NCBI RefSeq assembly: GCF_001039355.2 | Contig: NW_019775469.1 | Span: 277,309 to 341,308, forward strand | DNA: 64,000 bases | Direction of reading: 5' to 3' | From: Lingula anatina | Taxonomy: Eukaryota; Brachiopoda; Lingulata; Lingulida; Lingulidae | In this document: positions 1 to 13,000 of the stretch, piece by piece | Numbering within the stretch: the first letter of the stretch is position 1 | Layout of the letters: each line of letters starts with the position of its first letter | The notes under the pieces: generated by a model | Database searches by the model: none | Told to the model about the DNA's origin: nothing | What the model saw: the letters and a program-made list of their open reading frames with translations, nothing else | Translations under genes and position numbers: made by a program

Positions 1-565
1 CCCCCCCCCCCCCCCCCCCACAATACTTAATTATTCTCATTGACAAATATAACGAGTGTGGGGCTTAGAAAAGAGTAAGTACGCTAGTACGAGTAATCAA
101 ACCAGAGTTTGAAAACTGAGCCACGAAAGGAAATGAAAATGACAGGAAATCTGATAAAACCACGGTTGGAAATGCGGTCTCCATTCTAATGAACACGGGA
201 AGAGGGGATGTGGATGGCGGACCATATTGCTAATTAAACGTAATGCGACGTTTCCTACCTGTCGCTAATTGGAAATTGATGAAGTATAAAATGTCATAGC
301 ATGCCTGTCACTGTAACCGGTTTCTTCTCTCATTTCTTTTATACATTTGTGTTTTTTTCTGGCGTTAAGAATTTCGTAAATTGTTTTCCAGGGATTCATG
401 CAGTAGTTAGACATAGTGCTTTTGTGAAAAACGACCGTGTCGGTTCCCTCTGTCAGAGTATCGTGATGACGTTATTAAAGCTTTCACCGGAGAAAATAGT
501 TCAAGAAGTTGAAATGTGTAGCGAGAAAGAAAGCGCGAAGTGAATCAGGTCATGGTGACCTCTAG

Positions 566-568
<3 letters not shown>

Positions 569-603
<35 letters not shown>
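569..603. repeat. (GT)n microsatellite
   Basis: Uninterrupted GT dinucleotide run of about 35 bases, visible directly. Confidence 0.95.
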
Positions 604-605
<2 letters not shown>

Positions 606-1183
606 ACGACAATGTACGGTGCACAAACTCTTGCATGCTTCATATTTAAAAAGAAATGGCAGACTGCGGTTTCATTTTCATCTAATATAAGATGGGTAAA
701 CGTGCGTTAGAAAAATGCCGATTCTCAGAAAGACGCAGCATTTCCACTCTTAATGAAAAGGAAATTGCAGATCAAGCGCCCCACCCCCCAAGCAATAAAA
801 AATACAAATGCAGAAAACTCGAAGTGCCATTTTGTTTGCACAAAAATAGTTTCATTAATTTCTTCACATAAGTACATTTTATCCCAATAGGTACTCGCAT
901 AGTTTAATGCATCTTCAGGGATTTTGTTTTTGTTTTTTCAATCCTACCACCCACGGCGTACCTACCTCCGGTACAACGTAAAGGGAGAAGTATTTCAGGC
1001 GACAATATTAAGCTTTTTCAGCAGCCCTTCTCGTCAGTAAACATATTTGTACTATCATTATATCATTTACTGAAATGGGAAGATATTTATGCTGAAGCAT
1101 AGAAAGACATCGATGAGTAATTTAAAATCGTTTGTTTCACACTTTTTAATGCATGCAGCGACTGACAGTAATGTCATTTTTGT

Positions 1184-1223
1184 GAGAGAGAGAGAGAGAG
1201 AGTGAGAGAGAGAGAGAGAGAGG
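1184..1223. repeat. (AG)n microsatellite
   Basis: AG dinucleotide run with one interruption, visible directly. On the minus strand it produces a spurious Leu/Ser-rich open frame. Confidence 0.95.
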
Positions 1224-1342
1224 ATGTAGAAGGAAAATATTGGTGAGAAAATGCATCCCAATATTTCCCACAATTCGTTTTTTTTTTTCTTAATCGATAA
1301 CGACACCTCTTCGTTTCTAATTTGTTATGCTAAAAAAGTTTA

Positions 1343-1596
1343 GGGACCGTTCCCAGACCCCTACCGTACTAACCGTGGATCTATATCCAAGGGGATTCTC
1401 GTTAAATTGCAATCAACTTAAGCGGCTTAGATGTCTGCCACGCCTGCTGGAGCTGTTAGGGGGTAATTAACTATCGTCTAGCAGCTTCATTAGGTGTGCC
1501 AGACATCAAAGCCGCTTAAGCTGAAAGCAATTAAGCGAGAAACCCCTTGAAGATGGATCGATCCCTTTAGATGGATCTAGGTATGGGAACCCAATC
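1343..1596. mobile_element. Harbinger-like MITE, copy 1
   Basis: Non-coding element of 254 bp with imperfect terminal inverted repeats (ends read GGGACCGTTCCC and, reversed, GATTGGGTTCCC) flanked on both sides by TTA. It shares internal blocks (AAGCGGCTTAGATGTCTG, GGGGGTAATTAACT) with three other copies in the window. A 3-bp TTA/TWA target duplication is typical of PIF/Harbinger elements; family assignment is inferred from that alone. Confidence 0.75.
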
Positions 1597-2186
1597 TTAA
1601 TTCACGCAATTTCATTGTTTCATTATTTGTAATTTTACGCTCACACGCTTCCTCTTTATTGTTTGACGTTTACATAAAAAATGTTGTTTCTTTTTTCATT
1701 AAAAATGTCATTTTTTATAAATTAAAGAGCACAAAATAATGCCAAGTACACGTGAATAGGAAGCTGGGCAGCCTAGCAAGATCTTTTAGGAAATGTGTCG
1801 AGATAAAAGTGCCTGCAACCAATCAATTGCTTCAATAATATCACGTTTGTCTACTATAGGAGTGGTCTGATTTGCAAACCTATAAAGCCTCATCGCGTTC
1901 AAATTATATAACATTATCTGTTCTGATAATATCGAAATCAATAACACGCAGGAATAAGTGAACTGAAGACAGATTTTTACGTGGTAAGTGCACATTTCGA
2001 GCAATGATTCAAGAGCAGGCAAAATTTTTCTCAAAGTAAATTAAATTTGGTGAGAATAACTCGCAAAGGATACTTACAACTATCATTTCAATCATTTTAT
2101 TCATTTCAATCTCATAATTTTACAAGAATTCGCTATGCAGATTTCACATTTTTTTCTCTCCTTTCGTGCAAAGAAAACCCAGCAGC

Positions 2187-3482
2187 ATGGATAAATATTG
2201 TTGCCCTGCGTATCAGTTCTCCCTGCTGTCGAAGTGTAAAGGATATGGAGCCATTCCCACACGCCAAATGCATCACGTAAGTTTGACTTCCTCGTATCTT
2301 ACTACAAGAATCTCGTTCTACCTATTATCGTTATTGTTAAATGAGACAAATTGAATCTATTTGTCCTTTATAAAGCATCATAAAATATGGGTTACTGGAG
2401 AGGGATGTACACGGTCAGGCAAAAACTGGAGTAATCATGATTGGTCGAAGAAGTTGAAAAAGAATTTGTGAAAGGGAGCAGCTCCCCGCTCCCATAGCGT
2501 AATTATAAATTGTTCATTTTTAATCACCTGTTTTAACTTTTTAATTTTTGAACTTTTTTACTAGTCTAATGAATAAAAGCCGGCCAGGCTACCCAGGGGT
2601 CTCTGTAAAATGCTACATAATTGGATGAAAGACAATTTTTGTAAAAAAAAAAAAAAAATCTGGCGGATGATACGGCTATTAATGTAACTCGGATCACAGC
2701 TCCGCGTGTGCGCCGGTGTAATGGGAATGAAGTCCGGGCTCCCAAATGATCTGTACAGGTTAGGGTTAGTTGGAGAATTGGGCTTATAGTATATTGGACG
2801 AGTGTCACCTGTACAAAGTAATGAGAAGCGGACTACGGTTCCTAGCAGACTTCCATTCCTGTTACACCGGTCTAAACAACCAACTAGACGTAATCATATT
2901 CTGAATCTGATGAATTTTTAGCGCCGTAGTCGTACCATATACACGCCACAACAGTTAATCATCCTCCAAGAGATGTTCTACGAAACACACTATCCAGATT
3001 TTTGCCAACGAGAGGGACTTGCAACAAAGACAGGATTAACGGAGGCACGAGTCCAGGTAAGAAGTCTCCAGTTGCATGCGTTTCTTAGTGGAAATGAGTG
3101 AGGCACACGCATGCGCGCACGCACACACACGAAAAAAAAATTACAGTTTATGCTGAGCCAATGCAGCATGCAAAAATGATCAGCTGTCTTATTGATATCT
3201 ATTCAGTATATATCCTATTATTCCTTTCTTTGACGACAGGTCTGGTTTCAAAATCGACGTGCCAAGTGGCGAAGAGATATGAACAGGCTCGCCACCTCAC
3301 GAGATGCCGTTGAGTCTTTCCTTACCCCTCGCTCGTGTCACGTCTACCTGGCCTCTGCTGCCGCGGCACCGAGGCGATTAAACCCTTTCCATGATCGTAG
3401 CCTCGCTCAGGCTTATCATCCCGAAGAACACAAAAAAGAAAATGACAAAGTACCTGAAAACTCCAAAAGAGCTAATGCGTGA
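2187..3482 (+). CDS. Divergent paired-like homeobox transcription factor (155 aa, three exons)
   Basis: Exons are 2187-2276, 2922-3056 and 3240-3482, all phase 0, with GT-AG borders. The homeodomain spans about residues 30-89 and keeps R5, L16, F20, W48, F49, N51 and R53; position 50 is Gln (residue 79). The second intron falls between homeodomain positions 46 and 47, the classic intron site of PRD-class homeoboxes, and the third exon resumes with [12 protein letters not shown]. This is established for the class; the protein should be a nuclear DNA-binding regulator. It is unusually small: only 29 residues precede the homeodomain and about 66 follow, with an Ala run (ASAAAAP) and a charged tail but no OAR motif that I can see. 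No paired domain is present. The start ATG sits in a good context (AGCATGG). Closest subclass is unclear: the helix I/II segment resembles Prop, Gsc or Dmbx types but position 50 excludes K50 groups. Exon 1 rests only on phase and splice fit. Confidence 0.85.
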
Positions 3483-3520
3483 GTTATTAAATGCACTCCA
3501 GCTGTAAGGCTTTAAAATTT

Positions 3521-3526
3521 AATAAA
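3521..3526 (+). terminator. Probable poly(A) signal of homeobox gene
   Basis: AATAAA lies 39 bases after the stop codon of the homeobox gene, a plausible 3' end for a very short 3' UTR. Confidence 0.5.
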
Positions 3527-4439
3527 TTGAATTGAATTTACACCGCTGCTTTCGGGGTTTTTTTTTAATCATCAAGCCAAAGTCTTGTGTATAATTTTCC
3601 ATGGAAGTTTGGTACTGGAATGTGACTGTTTATCCCGTCTGGCCATTATATAATTATATAAAAGCAAAGTGGAGATGTACCTCATCATGTTGCCAATATA
3701 ATGTTTTCAGCTTATTTGTTCATTTATAAATCGCCTAAAATGACCATTCAAAATCGGCACCTTGAATCTAGACTTAACATATAATTTGAATTCGTTAACG
3801 TTTTCTGTGGAAATTATTGCTTCGACTCTGTTCGTTTTCTGTAAGTGCAGATATCGCCTGAAATGCAATATGATTTCGTTGGGATGTCTCAACGTTTCAG
3901 TTTTATATTTTCAGATACTGTAACGGAATCTGCAAATGCGAGAACGACGCTGAGTGATAACGTGCTCCTCCTCTGAAAATAATCCAGGATATAGACGATG
4001 AAGCATTTCTATTTTACAAAAAGGACAGATTTAGTTTGAGTTCCCGTTCTAAAATAACTGTGGATGCGCTTTTTATTGTAAAATAGTCTCTTAAAATGGG
4101 TGTTATATATGTAAACAGGGGTGCAATTTCATTGCTACTGAAAGGAGCCATTTCTGGTAAACAAGCCATGAACACGGTCCCTTTCACAGACGGGAATATG
4201 CCGGTTCTCAAGAGTATCCTTTCAGAGCCGACAAGCTCCAAGATGACAACTTTACAATATCCTGCGTCCAGTCACGTAAGCTCATAGTATCTCAGACGGT
4301 GCAAAACACTCTGGGGACTAATGGCTAACGTTTAAGGATAATAACTGTTTTATTTTAGTGGACTATGATGCATGAATTTACCCCAAGCTGCAACAGACCA
4401 AAATTTTACGTCTAAAGTCAAGACCAAAATTACCTCGGT

Positions 4440-4970
4440 GTTTCCTGAAGACAGACTCGTAGATATGGTGTTGGGGAGGGGAGGGGGGGGGGCTCGAACG
4501 AACCGCCCCTTTGACTTGTAGAATTCCGCGCTGAGAAACAAATGTCCTCTTTTACAGAAAAAGATCTCCGACCTCCTTAGAAATTGCTGGCCACAGGCCT
4601 GGAGGGCCCATCTTGACTCAAGACCTTAGCCAGCAATTTCAGATGGGGGTTCGTTTTCTGAAAAAGTGGACCTTTTACCTTCAGGGGCGTAGCCAGGCAT
4701 ACGCACGGATGCACTGTGCGTACAATTTTTTGAGCCAACCATGATATTATTCTCCATAAATTCAGTGTATTTTTCGCGGTACGTGCGTACCTGGGAATTT
4801 TCAAAAACTGTGCGTACAATTTTAAATGGTCTGGTTACGCCCCTGACCTTTCCCTTAAAATCCTCAAGTGCATAGATCAATTTTTACCCAGAGTGGACCT
4901 TTTCCCAGCAAAAGGGGTGGTTCTTTCGAACCCCCCAAACACTCCCTGGCTACGGACCTGTGACTGTACA
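4440..4970. mobile_element. Non-autonomous DNA transposon interrupted by a second one
   Basis: Near-inverted arms flank the block: the left part around 4484-4511 (TCGAACGAACCGCCCCTTT) matches the reverse complement of the right part around 4905-4940, which continues to a GTAGCCAGG-type end near 4965. A complete smaller element sits inside (4682-4845). Outer ends are blurred by a G-run at 4476-4492, so limits are approximate. Confidence 0.45.
4682..4845. mobile_element. hAT-like MITE nested in an older element
   Basis: The 164-bp element begins CAGGGGCGTAGCCAG and ends CTGGTTACGCCCCTG, which are 15-bp terminal inverted repeats with one mismatch. The sequence ACCTT occurs directly on both sides (4677-4681 and 4846-4850), consistent with a target duplication. 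The interior carries the 14-base segment TGTGCGTACAATTT twice. CAGGG-type ends are common in hAT superfamily elements, but a 5-bp duplication is shorter than the usual 8 bp. Confidence 0.7.
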
Positions 4971-5197
4971 TGTAAGTGCGACTTAACTTCATGTTAGGAA
5001 GGACCAGCGGTTCTCTCACTGCACCTGTTGTTGTGTCGTCAATGCATGTGCACCACATCAACGTACTCTGACTAAAATAACCCTTAGCATGCAGTGTAGA
5101 AAATAATCTTTAAAGAATAAAATTGTATAATTATCGGCACTTTGTCTTGTCTGATCAAATTTAGGGACTTGGCTGATGCTGCCTGAAGTGTAATGAG

Positions 5198-5235
<38 letters not shown>
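5198..5235. repeat. (AAT)n microsatellite
   Basis: Trinucleotide run visible directly; it encodes a meaningless poly-Tyr/poly-Leu stretch on the minus strand. Confidence 0.95.
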
Positions 5236-5236
<1 letters not shown>

Positions 5237-7011
5237 GTGGGAAATGGATATAATAAAACACATCCATAAGTAATATGATGAAAATATAAAGGTCATTGGC
5301 CCATATCGATATCCGTTTCCGGCCACCCAATCTAAGTTTTGTTCACGTGTGTACCGTACAGTATATCGCATACAGTGGACGACTCGTGTTGTCACTAGCG
5401 CCCAAACTCAGCTATATTTACTCAAGCGATAGCTTGGCTACATTGATCACATCCCAACCTGACCTGCGTAGCTTACGATCAGAGGTTAGTCTCACCACCA
5501 TCAGTGTGCGTGCACCATTGCATATGCATATGATACTGAACCTAAACTGTTAGAGGAATGACCCAGGCTGATCTCGGGACCCCGCTAAATTAGTACTCCA
5601 GTAAATGATGGGGGCAAGTCGTTGTGGTAATACCCAGCTTGCTGTATATAGACACGCATTTGCATGTAATCCATTGCATAATTGCAGAGCTACGTGCGTG
5701 ACATACCAGGGGCAGTAGCTGGGTCACGATCAAAACGGACATTCTTCAGGTAGGGCATGTACACTGTGCACTATACAGCGACTATACCTCGAACTGTGCA
5801 TACTATGCAGTGGACCGAATATTGAAGTGCGTAATGAAACCCAGTTATGAATCATGATTATTAACATGGCTAAATACGGTCCCTGGTTTGTACTTGGTGG
5901 TGTAACCATATATATTGGCATTTATAGACCAATTTGGGTCAGGCCGTCAATTTAACGATATCTTTATTGATACCTGAGACTGCACGTGCTCAGGTGAATT
6001 CCTTACTGCTGTACGTTTTACATGGACATCATGCCGTCACAGTGACCTAGAAAATAAAACTGTACGGTGCGTAGAGCTGTATATGGGACTAATACTAGAT
6101 ACTTGGACCAATGGTGTATCCCCCCCACCCACCCACCCACCGCGGTAATGCAATGTACTTCTCACTTCTCCCCAGTAAAGTGATACTATTCGCTTTGATG
6201 GAATGTGTTCAGAGTTGGAGAATCGATTTCTCTGTCGCATCTCTCGTTATATTCAAGTTGCTAGATAAGCCTACTGTTGATTTAAAAAAATCTAGAAACC
6301 ATAAATCGAGGTTTAATTAAGTTTACAACATTACAACGTTATTTTCCAAAGAAAATAGAAAATAAAACCGAGGGTCCACGTTTATTTATCAATGTTAGCA
6401 GTGGAATTTTTCAAAAATGAGGGGGGGGGGTCAAAAGAGGCATATAATTCAGTTTCAATAAGTATAAACCATTTCAACTACGACACATGTAACCACATTC
6501 CAAACGCGTACGTGTACATTTTCACTACAATGCCTTTCACTCCAACTCCCTAACTACTCAATATTGAAATTACTGTGTACATATACAGATGCATGACTTG
6601 CAGAAAACACAGGCGAATACGCAAGAAATCTTTTTTCAAAATACAGTATACCCGGATCCGCTATTCCATGGCAGATAGTGACATCTGTCGCTTTCCGTTG
6701 ACGGTCGTCCTTTTTTTCGGTGATGAGCAGAGGTACATAAAATTCGCCCCTATCTCTACATTACCAGCAAGCTTCAGTTATTTCCAGTGCACTCTCTTAT
6801 TGGAAACGACAGAAACATTATAATAATATTATTATAGCAAAGAGATGAGTTTACAAGGATTCTGAAACTCGGGATGTATGCAAAGTGACACTGTTGTGAA
6901 AATTAAGGCATTTATTTCTTACAGAAGAGTTTATTATTACACACTGCGATTATTTTGTTTTGCTTGATAATAATAATAATAACAATATATTTTTTTTTTA
7001 GAAATAGAAAA

Positions 7012-10000
7012 ATGGAAACAATGGCGCATGATGATCAGTCAGAAGTCCCGAGAATAGCCGAAGAGTTTTGGGAGTGGTGGATGATGGAGAACCCAGAATA
7101 TGCCACCTATGTCGGCTACCACCAGTACGGGCTTGGGTTGGACAGTTTCAGTGAAGAGAGATACTTGAAACGACAGGTACTGTTTATAGCATAAAATAAT
7201 GCTTTTTTTCTTGTAATAAGGGAATGTACATATAAATCAAGATAAGCAAAGCAAAGAAACGGACATTGCATTTGATTGTTCCTACATATCAATTTAACTT
7301 ATAATATGTCAATTTTGCATTGTCATTTAATTGAAATTATTTGGGAAGAGGTAATAGTAGATGTATGATAGCTGTATCTCGTGTGGATTGAAAGAAAAAA
7401 ATCTAAAATTAATGTGAGAGTAACGCTAAGTTACTTAACGCCACGTGGCCATCGTACAGTATACATGTAAGAAGTGACTTCGTTTGTTCAGTTCGTAGCA
7501 CGTATAGGGTTTTCAGATCTAATTAATGAGTTTTCGTTTTACGAGGCGAGGCTAACTTTTCACAGTTTTCACATACATGTACGTTGCTACCTTGTTTATC
7601 TTCTCACCTGAATCTGGAGACCCTCCTCCTTTCAATATGATTTATCTATTCATTACTACAAACGAGTAATTTACTTATTTTTTTTTATTTTAGGAATATT
7701 GCAAAACTTTGTTAAACAAAGTTGACGAGATCGATCCCTCCAAGGAAAGTCGCCAAAATGAGACAACTCTTTATATGCTGAAGTACTACCTCAAGATGTA
7801 CATAGACGGTATACAATACGCCGGTTATCTATTGGGATTGCACTATAAGGAAGGTGTCCACAGAGACTTTAAAGAACGGACTGTGGGCAGGATGAGTTTT
7901 ACCTGTTTAAAAGACTACGAAATATATTTACAGAGATTAAGAGATTTCCCTAAACAGGTATTGAATTGGGTTCTTTTAATTGCAGATAAAGATTGGTTTT
8001 AACTTAAATCTGCTCAAATGGAAAAAAAACTTAAAAACTTTTGACACACCCTATTGCCTTTTTTCTGTTGTCGTCTGCTAGGTGAGCATAGAGAGAGATT
8101 GGAAGAAGCAGCTGCAGGTCTTTTAGTCCATAGAATACTAGCTAGTCTTTTGAAATTTCTTCTTGATTGTATCCCTGAGTATCGTCTTGAGATATCTGAA
8201 ATGTTTTACTGTTTTTAGTAAATTTTAATTTAGCAGTTTTTTTCTTTTTAGATACAAGAAAATATAGATTTCCAAAGGAAAGGTATTGAAAGAAGGATCG
8301 TTCACCACCCTCGTGCTATGGTAAGCAGACTGTATATACATTGTATTTTGTTATCACTCACATCAGTTAGGCATATTTCTCTACTTTCCCCACTGAACAT
8401 ACTACATTTGGCTTTCAAGGTCAAAACAACGAATGAGCCACATGCACTTAAGCGGCTGTTAAAATTGGTCTTAACAGGATAAGACTTTAATCCATAAACA
8501 GACTTCAGACTTTTTTTTTGTGAATCACGACCCTGCACTTCTATGGCGTTTTAAGTTGCATGACAAGGCGGCGGAAGTTAACTCTGTGAAGAAAAAAAAC
8601 ATTGTGAGTGCTATAAAGCTGTAGGTGCATATAGAGATGCCGACTTTTCACTTTTGATTGACAGGCTCACATTATTGATGACATTATAGACCGAGACTTG
8701 GAACGTCCAGCAGAAGAATCCGAATACTATGCTCCTTTCAACAACATTCCAGAGGATATTGCAGATCCTCACAGGTATATATATTGAAACCATTGGTTTT
8801 TGATACTTTTTTCATAAAACACGTTCATGGACTTTATATTAACAGGCTGTTGAAGTCACCTTTGAGAATCCCTTGAAACAGTCAGACAAGAGCTGTCAAG
8901 AAAATAGGGCGCGGCCAGTCAAAATTTGGTAAATCGACCCTAAAAGTGTGTTGTTGTACAGCGTTACAAAGAATAACAGCAGTGACATTAATCTCGATCT
9001 TAAGCGAAAAGTGTCGAAAAGAGACTCAAAATCAGTTAAAAGGAGTCTCTCTTGCCAACAGCTCGCCTACTTTATTTCTACTTTAAGGTCAGAGCTGAAA
9101 AAGGAAGGACTGGCTCTTGTTACCTCAAATGTCTACGGATCTCTGGAAAAACTGAAATCTTTTTTGCAAGAGGTAAGCAGCTTTGGATTTAATTAGTTAA
9201 AAAAATTGAAAATGTCTATGGAAATCAAATTGGTCATGATTATACTACTTTTGCTATAACAAAATAAAGCATTGCTTCCTGATTTTGTAACAACAGCTAC
9301 CTGGTTTATATTATTTATAATTCTCATGTTTCGGAACCTATCATATCAATCAGAAATGATAACATATTCAAAAGTAAAAACAAAGTTAATGATTCCTGAC
9401 AAGAAAAATATTTATACGTGCAATGATGCAGTCTCAAGTAAACAATTGCTTTACGATCAAGAATGAAGAATACGCACGTGCTTATTTCACTTCATTTCTT
9501 TTTTTCTTTCATTATTCCAGTCCTACTTTCCCCATCTTCGTCAAGATATTTCCATATCCTCTCTCTCCGGAGGCTTGGAAAGATACAAAGCACAACTGAG
9601 GTTCCATTGCGACTCTGACATATCTCCCGAGGAAATGTTTAAGCTTGGCAGCGAAGAACTTAAGAAAGCACAGGATAAAGCTAAATCGGTATTATATGTT
9701 TATATTATTCTTTCTGTTGCTCTATTTTCAGTCTTTAAAGCGTTACATTTTATCGCGAATTTGAATTCAATTGAATTATAATCAAAACGGAAACTTGAAA
9801 GTTGCAATCGTTTTGGTTTACAAATAAAATGTTACTAATTCAGGGCAATTATTGAACAGTTTCTGCTAGTTTATGCTCTAAATCAATCCCATGTTATTCA
9901 AATTCTCTGTACTTTTTATTTCAGCTAATGGACGAACACCACTTTAAAGGATCTTACCGTGAATTCCTCTCCTACTGCCAGAAGATGTCCGGTGCAAATC

Positions 10001-13000
10001 TGTCCAAAACATCGGTGATTGAATCGAGTTTTATATATTAATCTCGGAATGTTTGTCACCTAATTATTTGATTTATTAACTGATTGTAAATAAATCGACG
10101 TAATAGTTCTCGAAAAAAAATAATAACGTCAAAAGATAGTTGTTATTATAAGTGCGATGATTGTATAATTTCGTGAATCAAGATCGAGTTTAGTTGTTTT
10201 GGTCATTTTTATGAGATGACTGTTGACATTGTGTCAGAAACATTTGAAAATAAGAGGATGAAACCGTAGGCGAGTTTCTAAACGCAATAATTTTGTTGCA
10301 GGAAGAAGTCTTGGATGCTTTTCGAAGCACCCTAGAAAACAAGATAAGACCAAAGCTACCGAAATATTTCAAGAACCTTCCAAACCAGCCTTTCAGGTGG
10401 GTCGCGCACGTTGAATTTTGTCTTTAGTTTTTTTTTTAATAAAATGTTCTTCTTGTATCAACACGTCCAGTGGGTACAGCAAAGAAAACTTAATTTTTAG
10501 ACGAGCCTTTCGACACTCAAAGCAGTTTTAGTCTATTTGTTTTATTAGACTAAAATAACAGCCGGAGTAAAACTATTTAGTCGTTTCAGTCACTCCACGC
10601 CTTACTCATATCTGTTATTTATTTATTTATTTATTTATTTGCTAGGTTAGTGGCCATGCCAGACAGGAGACCGATCACGTTCGCCGTGTACAACGCTCCT
10701 GCCCAAGACCACAACGTGCCTGGAACGCTCTACGTGTGCCCTCATCACTCGGAAATCAAGAACAATGCTTTTGTTGCCTTAACTCTTCATGAGTTAGAGC
10801 CTGGTCATCATTTACAGGTAGAACATTATAGTTCTATTAAGTGTAGTTTAGATTATATTTTTTTCATATTATCCCATAGACGTTTGGGGTAGGTCAGAAA
10901 ATTGAAATTTCAATATAAGGATTATTTTATTAATTAAACAAGATCATGCGTTTGAGTCGTTCTGTTTTGTACTGGTACCAGTTTGCGTTGATTTTATATT
11001 TCTTTTGGATGATAGAAACTGTGCAGCGTTAAGTTCTCTTATATTTGTTTGTTCTTATATCCCCCTGAGTTTCAGAGGACACTATAATTTCACCTCTCTA
11101 CTATCAGCACGCCTTGGCGTTTCCAGATACTAGAGATGCAAGTTTCCAGCGTCCCTTGAAACCCAGGGTGCTTAGTATGGAAGATAATGTGGAATGATAA
11201 ACTACATGTATTTTAAATTTTCCAGCATTCCCTAGTCGTACTCCAGAAGAAGCTTCCAAAGTTTCGTCGTCATAAAGATGATCGACGGTATTACGAGGTA
11301 CCCAGTAGGTTTCCCATGAACACGGCCTACACTGAGGTTAGATCCTATTCCCACAGATTTTAGATCGATCTATCCCTGTGGGGAGTCTCACTAGATTACT
11401 GTCAGCTTAGCCGGCTTAAATGTCTGTCCCGCCTACTAAAAGCTGTAAGGAGGTAATTAACTGTCGTGCGCGCTCGGCTGACAGCAATTTAGCGAGAACC
11501 CCCTGGGAGTTAGGTCGATCTAGATGGATCGATCTAAATCTATGGGAATGCACTCTTAGATATTTTCGTTTTTTTCTACAATGTTACACGTGGAATATTG
11601 GTTATTCCTATTGTCCTCTCAGGACATTCGATACAAAGTGCGAATACGAGGTCATTTTAGACTCGTGATTTAAGTTGTTTGAACTGTTTAAATTTTGGGC
11701 TTTGATTACTCAAACCAAGGAGGTCGAACTTGTTGCTAAAATTTACATGGCATTAATTGAGATAAGTGTACATGTAGGGTACGGTCTGAAAAAATCAATG
11801 TAATTATGCAATTCAGATAATGTCCGTAAGGTGTTTTTTAACTAAGAGATGAACAAGTAGCTGTTTGGACTAAAGAGCCATGATTTAAACAAAACTAGGA
11901 CGATGTAACTTTTCTTGTTAAATTACATACAAATTAACAGACTCCACCGTTGGCCAATAGCACATATTCGAGAGAGATCGAAAATATATTCCTTAGTATC
12001 TACCGACAAATACCACTATCTCTGTTTGCAAGGGACATATGTTAGCCCATATTGGTGTAAACTTATCATGCTGTAATCCCGTTTAATTCGGCTGTTACTC
12101 GACGTGACCAATATTGAAATCTATCCTGTATGACTGTCTACGATAAAAGCCAGATGACGAAAAGAATTATGCACCTTTCGTTCTTTTGATTTTTTGTAAT
12201 AAATATACTACTAACGTCTAAATGTAGAGAATTTTTTTGAAATTATTTTGCTTTATTTCTTTTTTATGTTATTTTCTCCATATGACCAGGTGTTATTCAT
12301 AGACTTCATGCTACCGTTTAAACTTTTAGGGCTGGGGACTATACTCCGAGGAACTTGGCGTAGAGATGGGCTTGTACGACACTCTTCAAGAACTGTAGGC
12401 ATCATTCTTTTGCATTTTATTCTTGTTCTCTTAAGATTACATTAATTTAAGATTGTACAATGTCTTAAACAAATATTCTTAAATTTATGATACTCTATAT
12501 TCGTAAAACACTAATTACATTAATGTAATATTTTTGAGGTCGCAGCCATTCCGTGTACTTAGATATCACGAGGCATCTCATATATATATTTTCTTTTACT
12601 GACTTAGTCGTTTCACACATTTTTTATTTATTGTTCCATGGTATTTTATCCAAACAGCTCTTTTAGAGTAATGTTTTTCTCTAAAAGGAACACCTTTCTC
12701 TCTTGTTCAACAGCTATGGTTATTACATATCAGAATTGTACCGCAGCGCTCGGGTTGTTGTGAATGTTGGAATCCACGCCCTTGGGTATGTCATTGTTCT
12801 CTTTATGTATACCTTGTCCACACCGTGATGGTAGCATTGTATAATGGGCAATAACTCTCGTTATCTCTCCAGTGCCATCAGAAGCACGCACGCATGAGGC
12901 TAATATTTCAATGCTATAATCTTATCTTGTGTAGCTGAGAGCTGACTGTGATAAACTGTCCCTCCCGCCTCCTTAAAACTGTACACATTAAAGGAAGGGC

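Larger units (their letters stand above)
1..2186. other. Intergenic region upstream of the homeobox gene
   Basis: No supportable gene is seen. The stretch opens with 19 C residues, which may be a read or contig-end artefact. It holds a GT microsatellite near 569-603, an AG microsatellite near 1184-1223, and one MITE (1343-1596). A short open frame at 301-543 has no recognisable domain and no splice partners, so I do not call it. Confidence 0.6.
3527..7011. other. Intergenic region with transposon debris
   Basis: No gene is supported. It contains a nested DNA-transposon block at about 4440-4970, an AAT microsatellite at 5198-5235, and otherwise AT-rich sequence with only short chance open frames on both strands. 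A 5' UTR exon of the downstream DUF885 gene may lie in its right end, because a pyrimidine tract and AG (7000-7001) stand 10 bases before the predicted start codon. Confidence 0.5.

Noticed and set aside
301-543. 80-codon open frame
   Set aside because: Contains no known domain and no intron-exon support.
6955-7011. Upstream ATG extending the DUF885 protein with a hydrophobic N-terminus
   Set aside because: The added residues are a translated AAT microsatellite and a splice-acceptor T-run; the ATG at 7012 is the likelier start.
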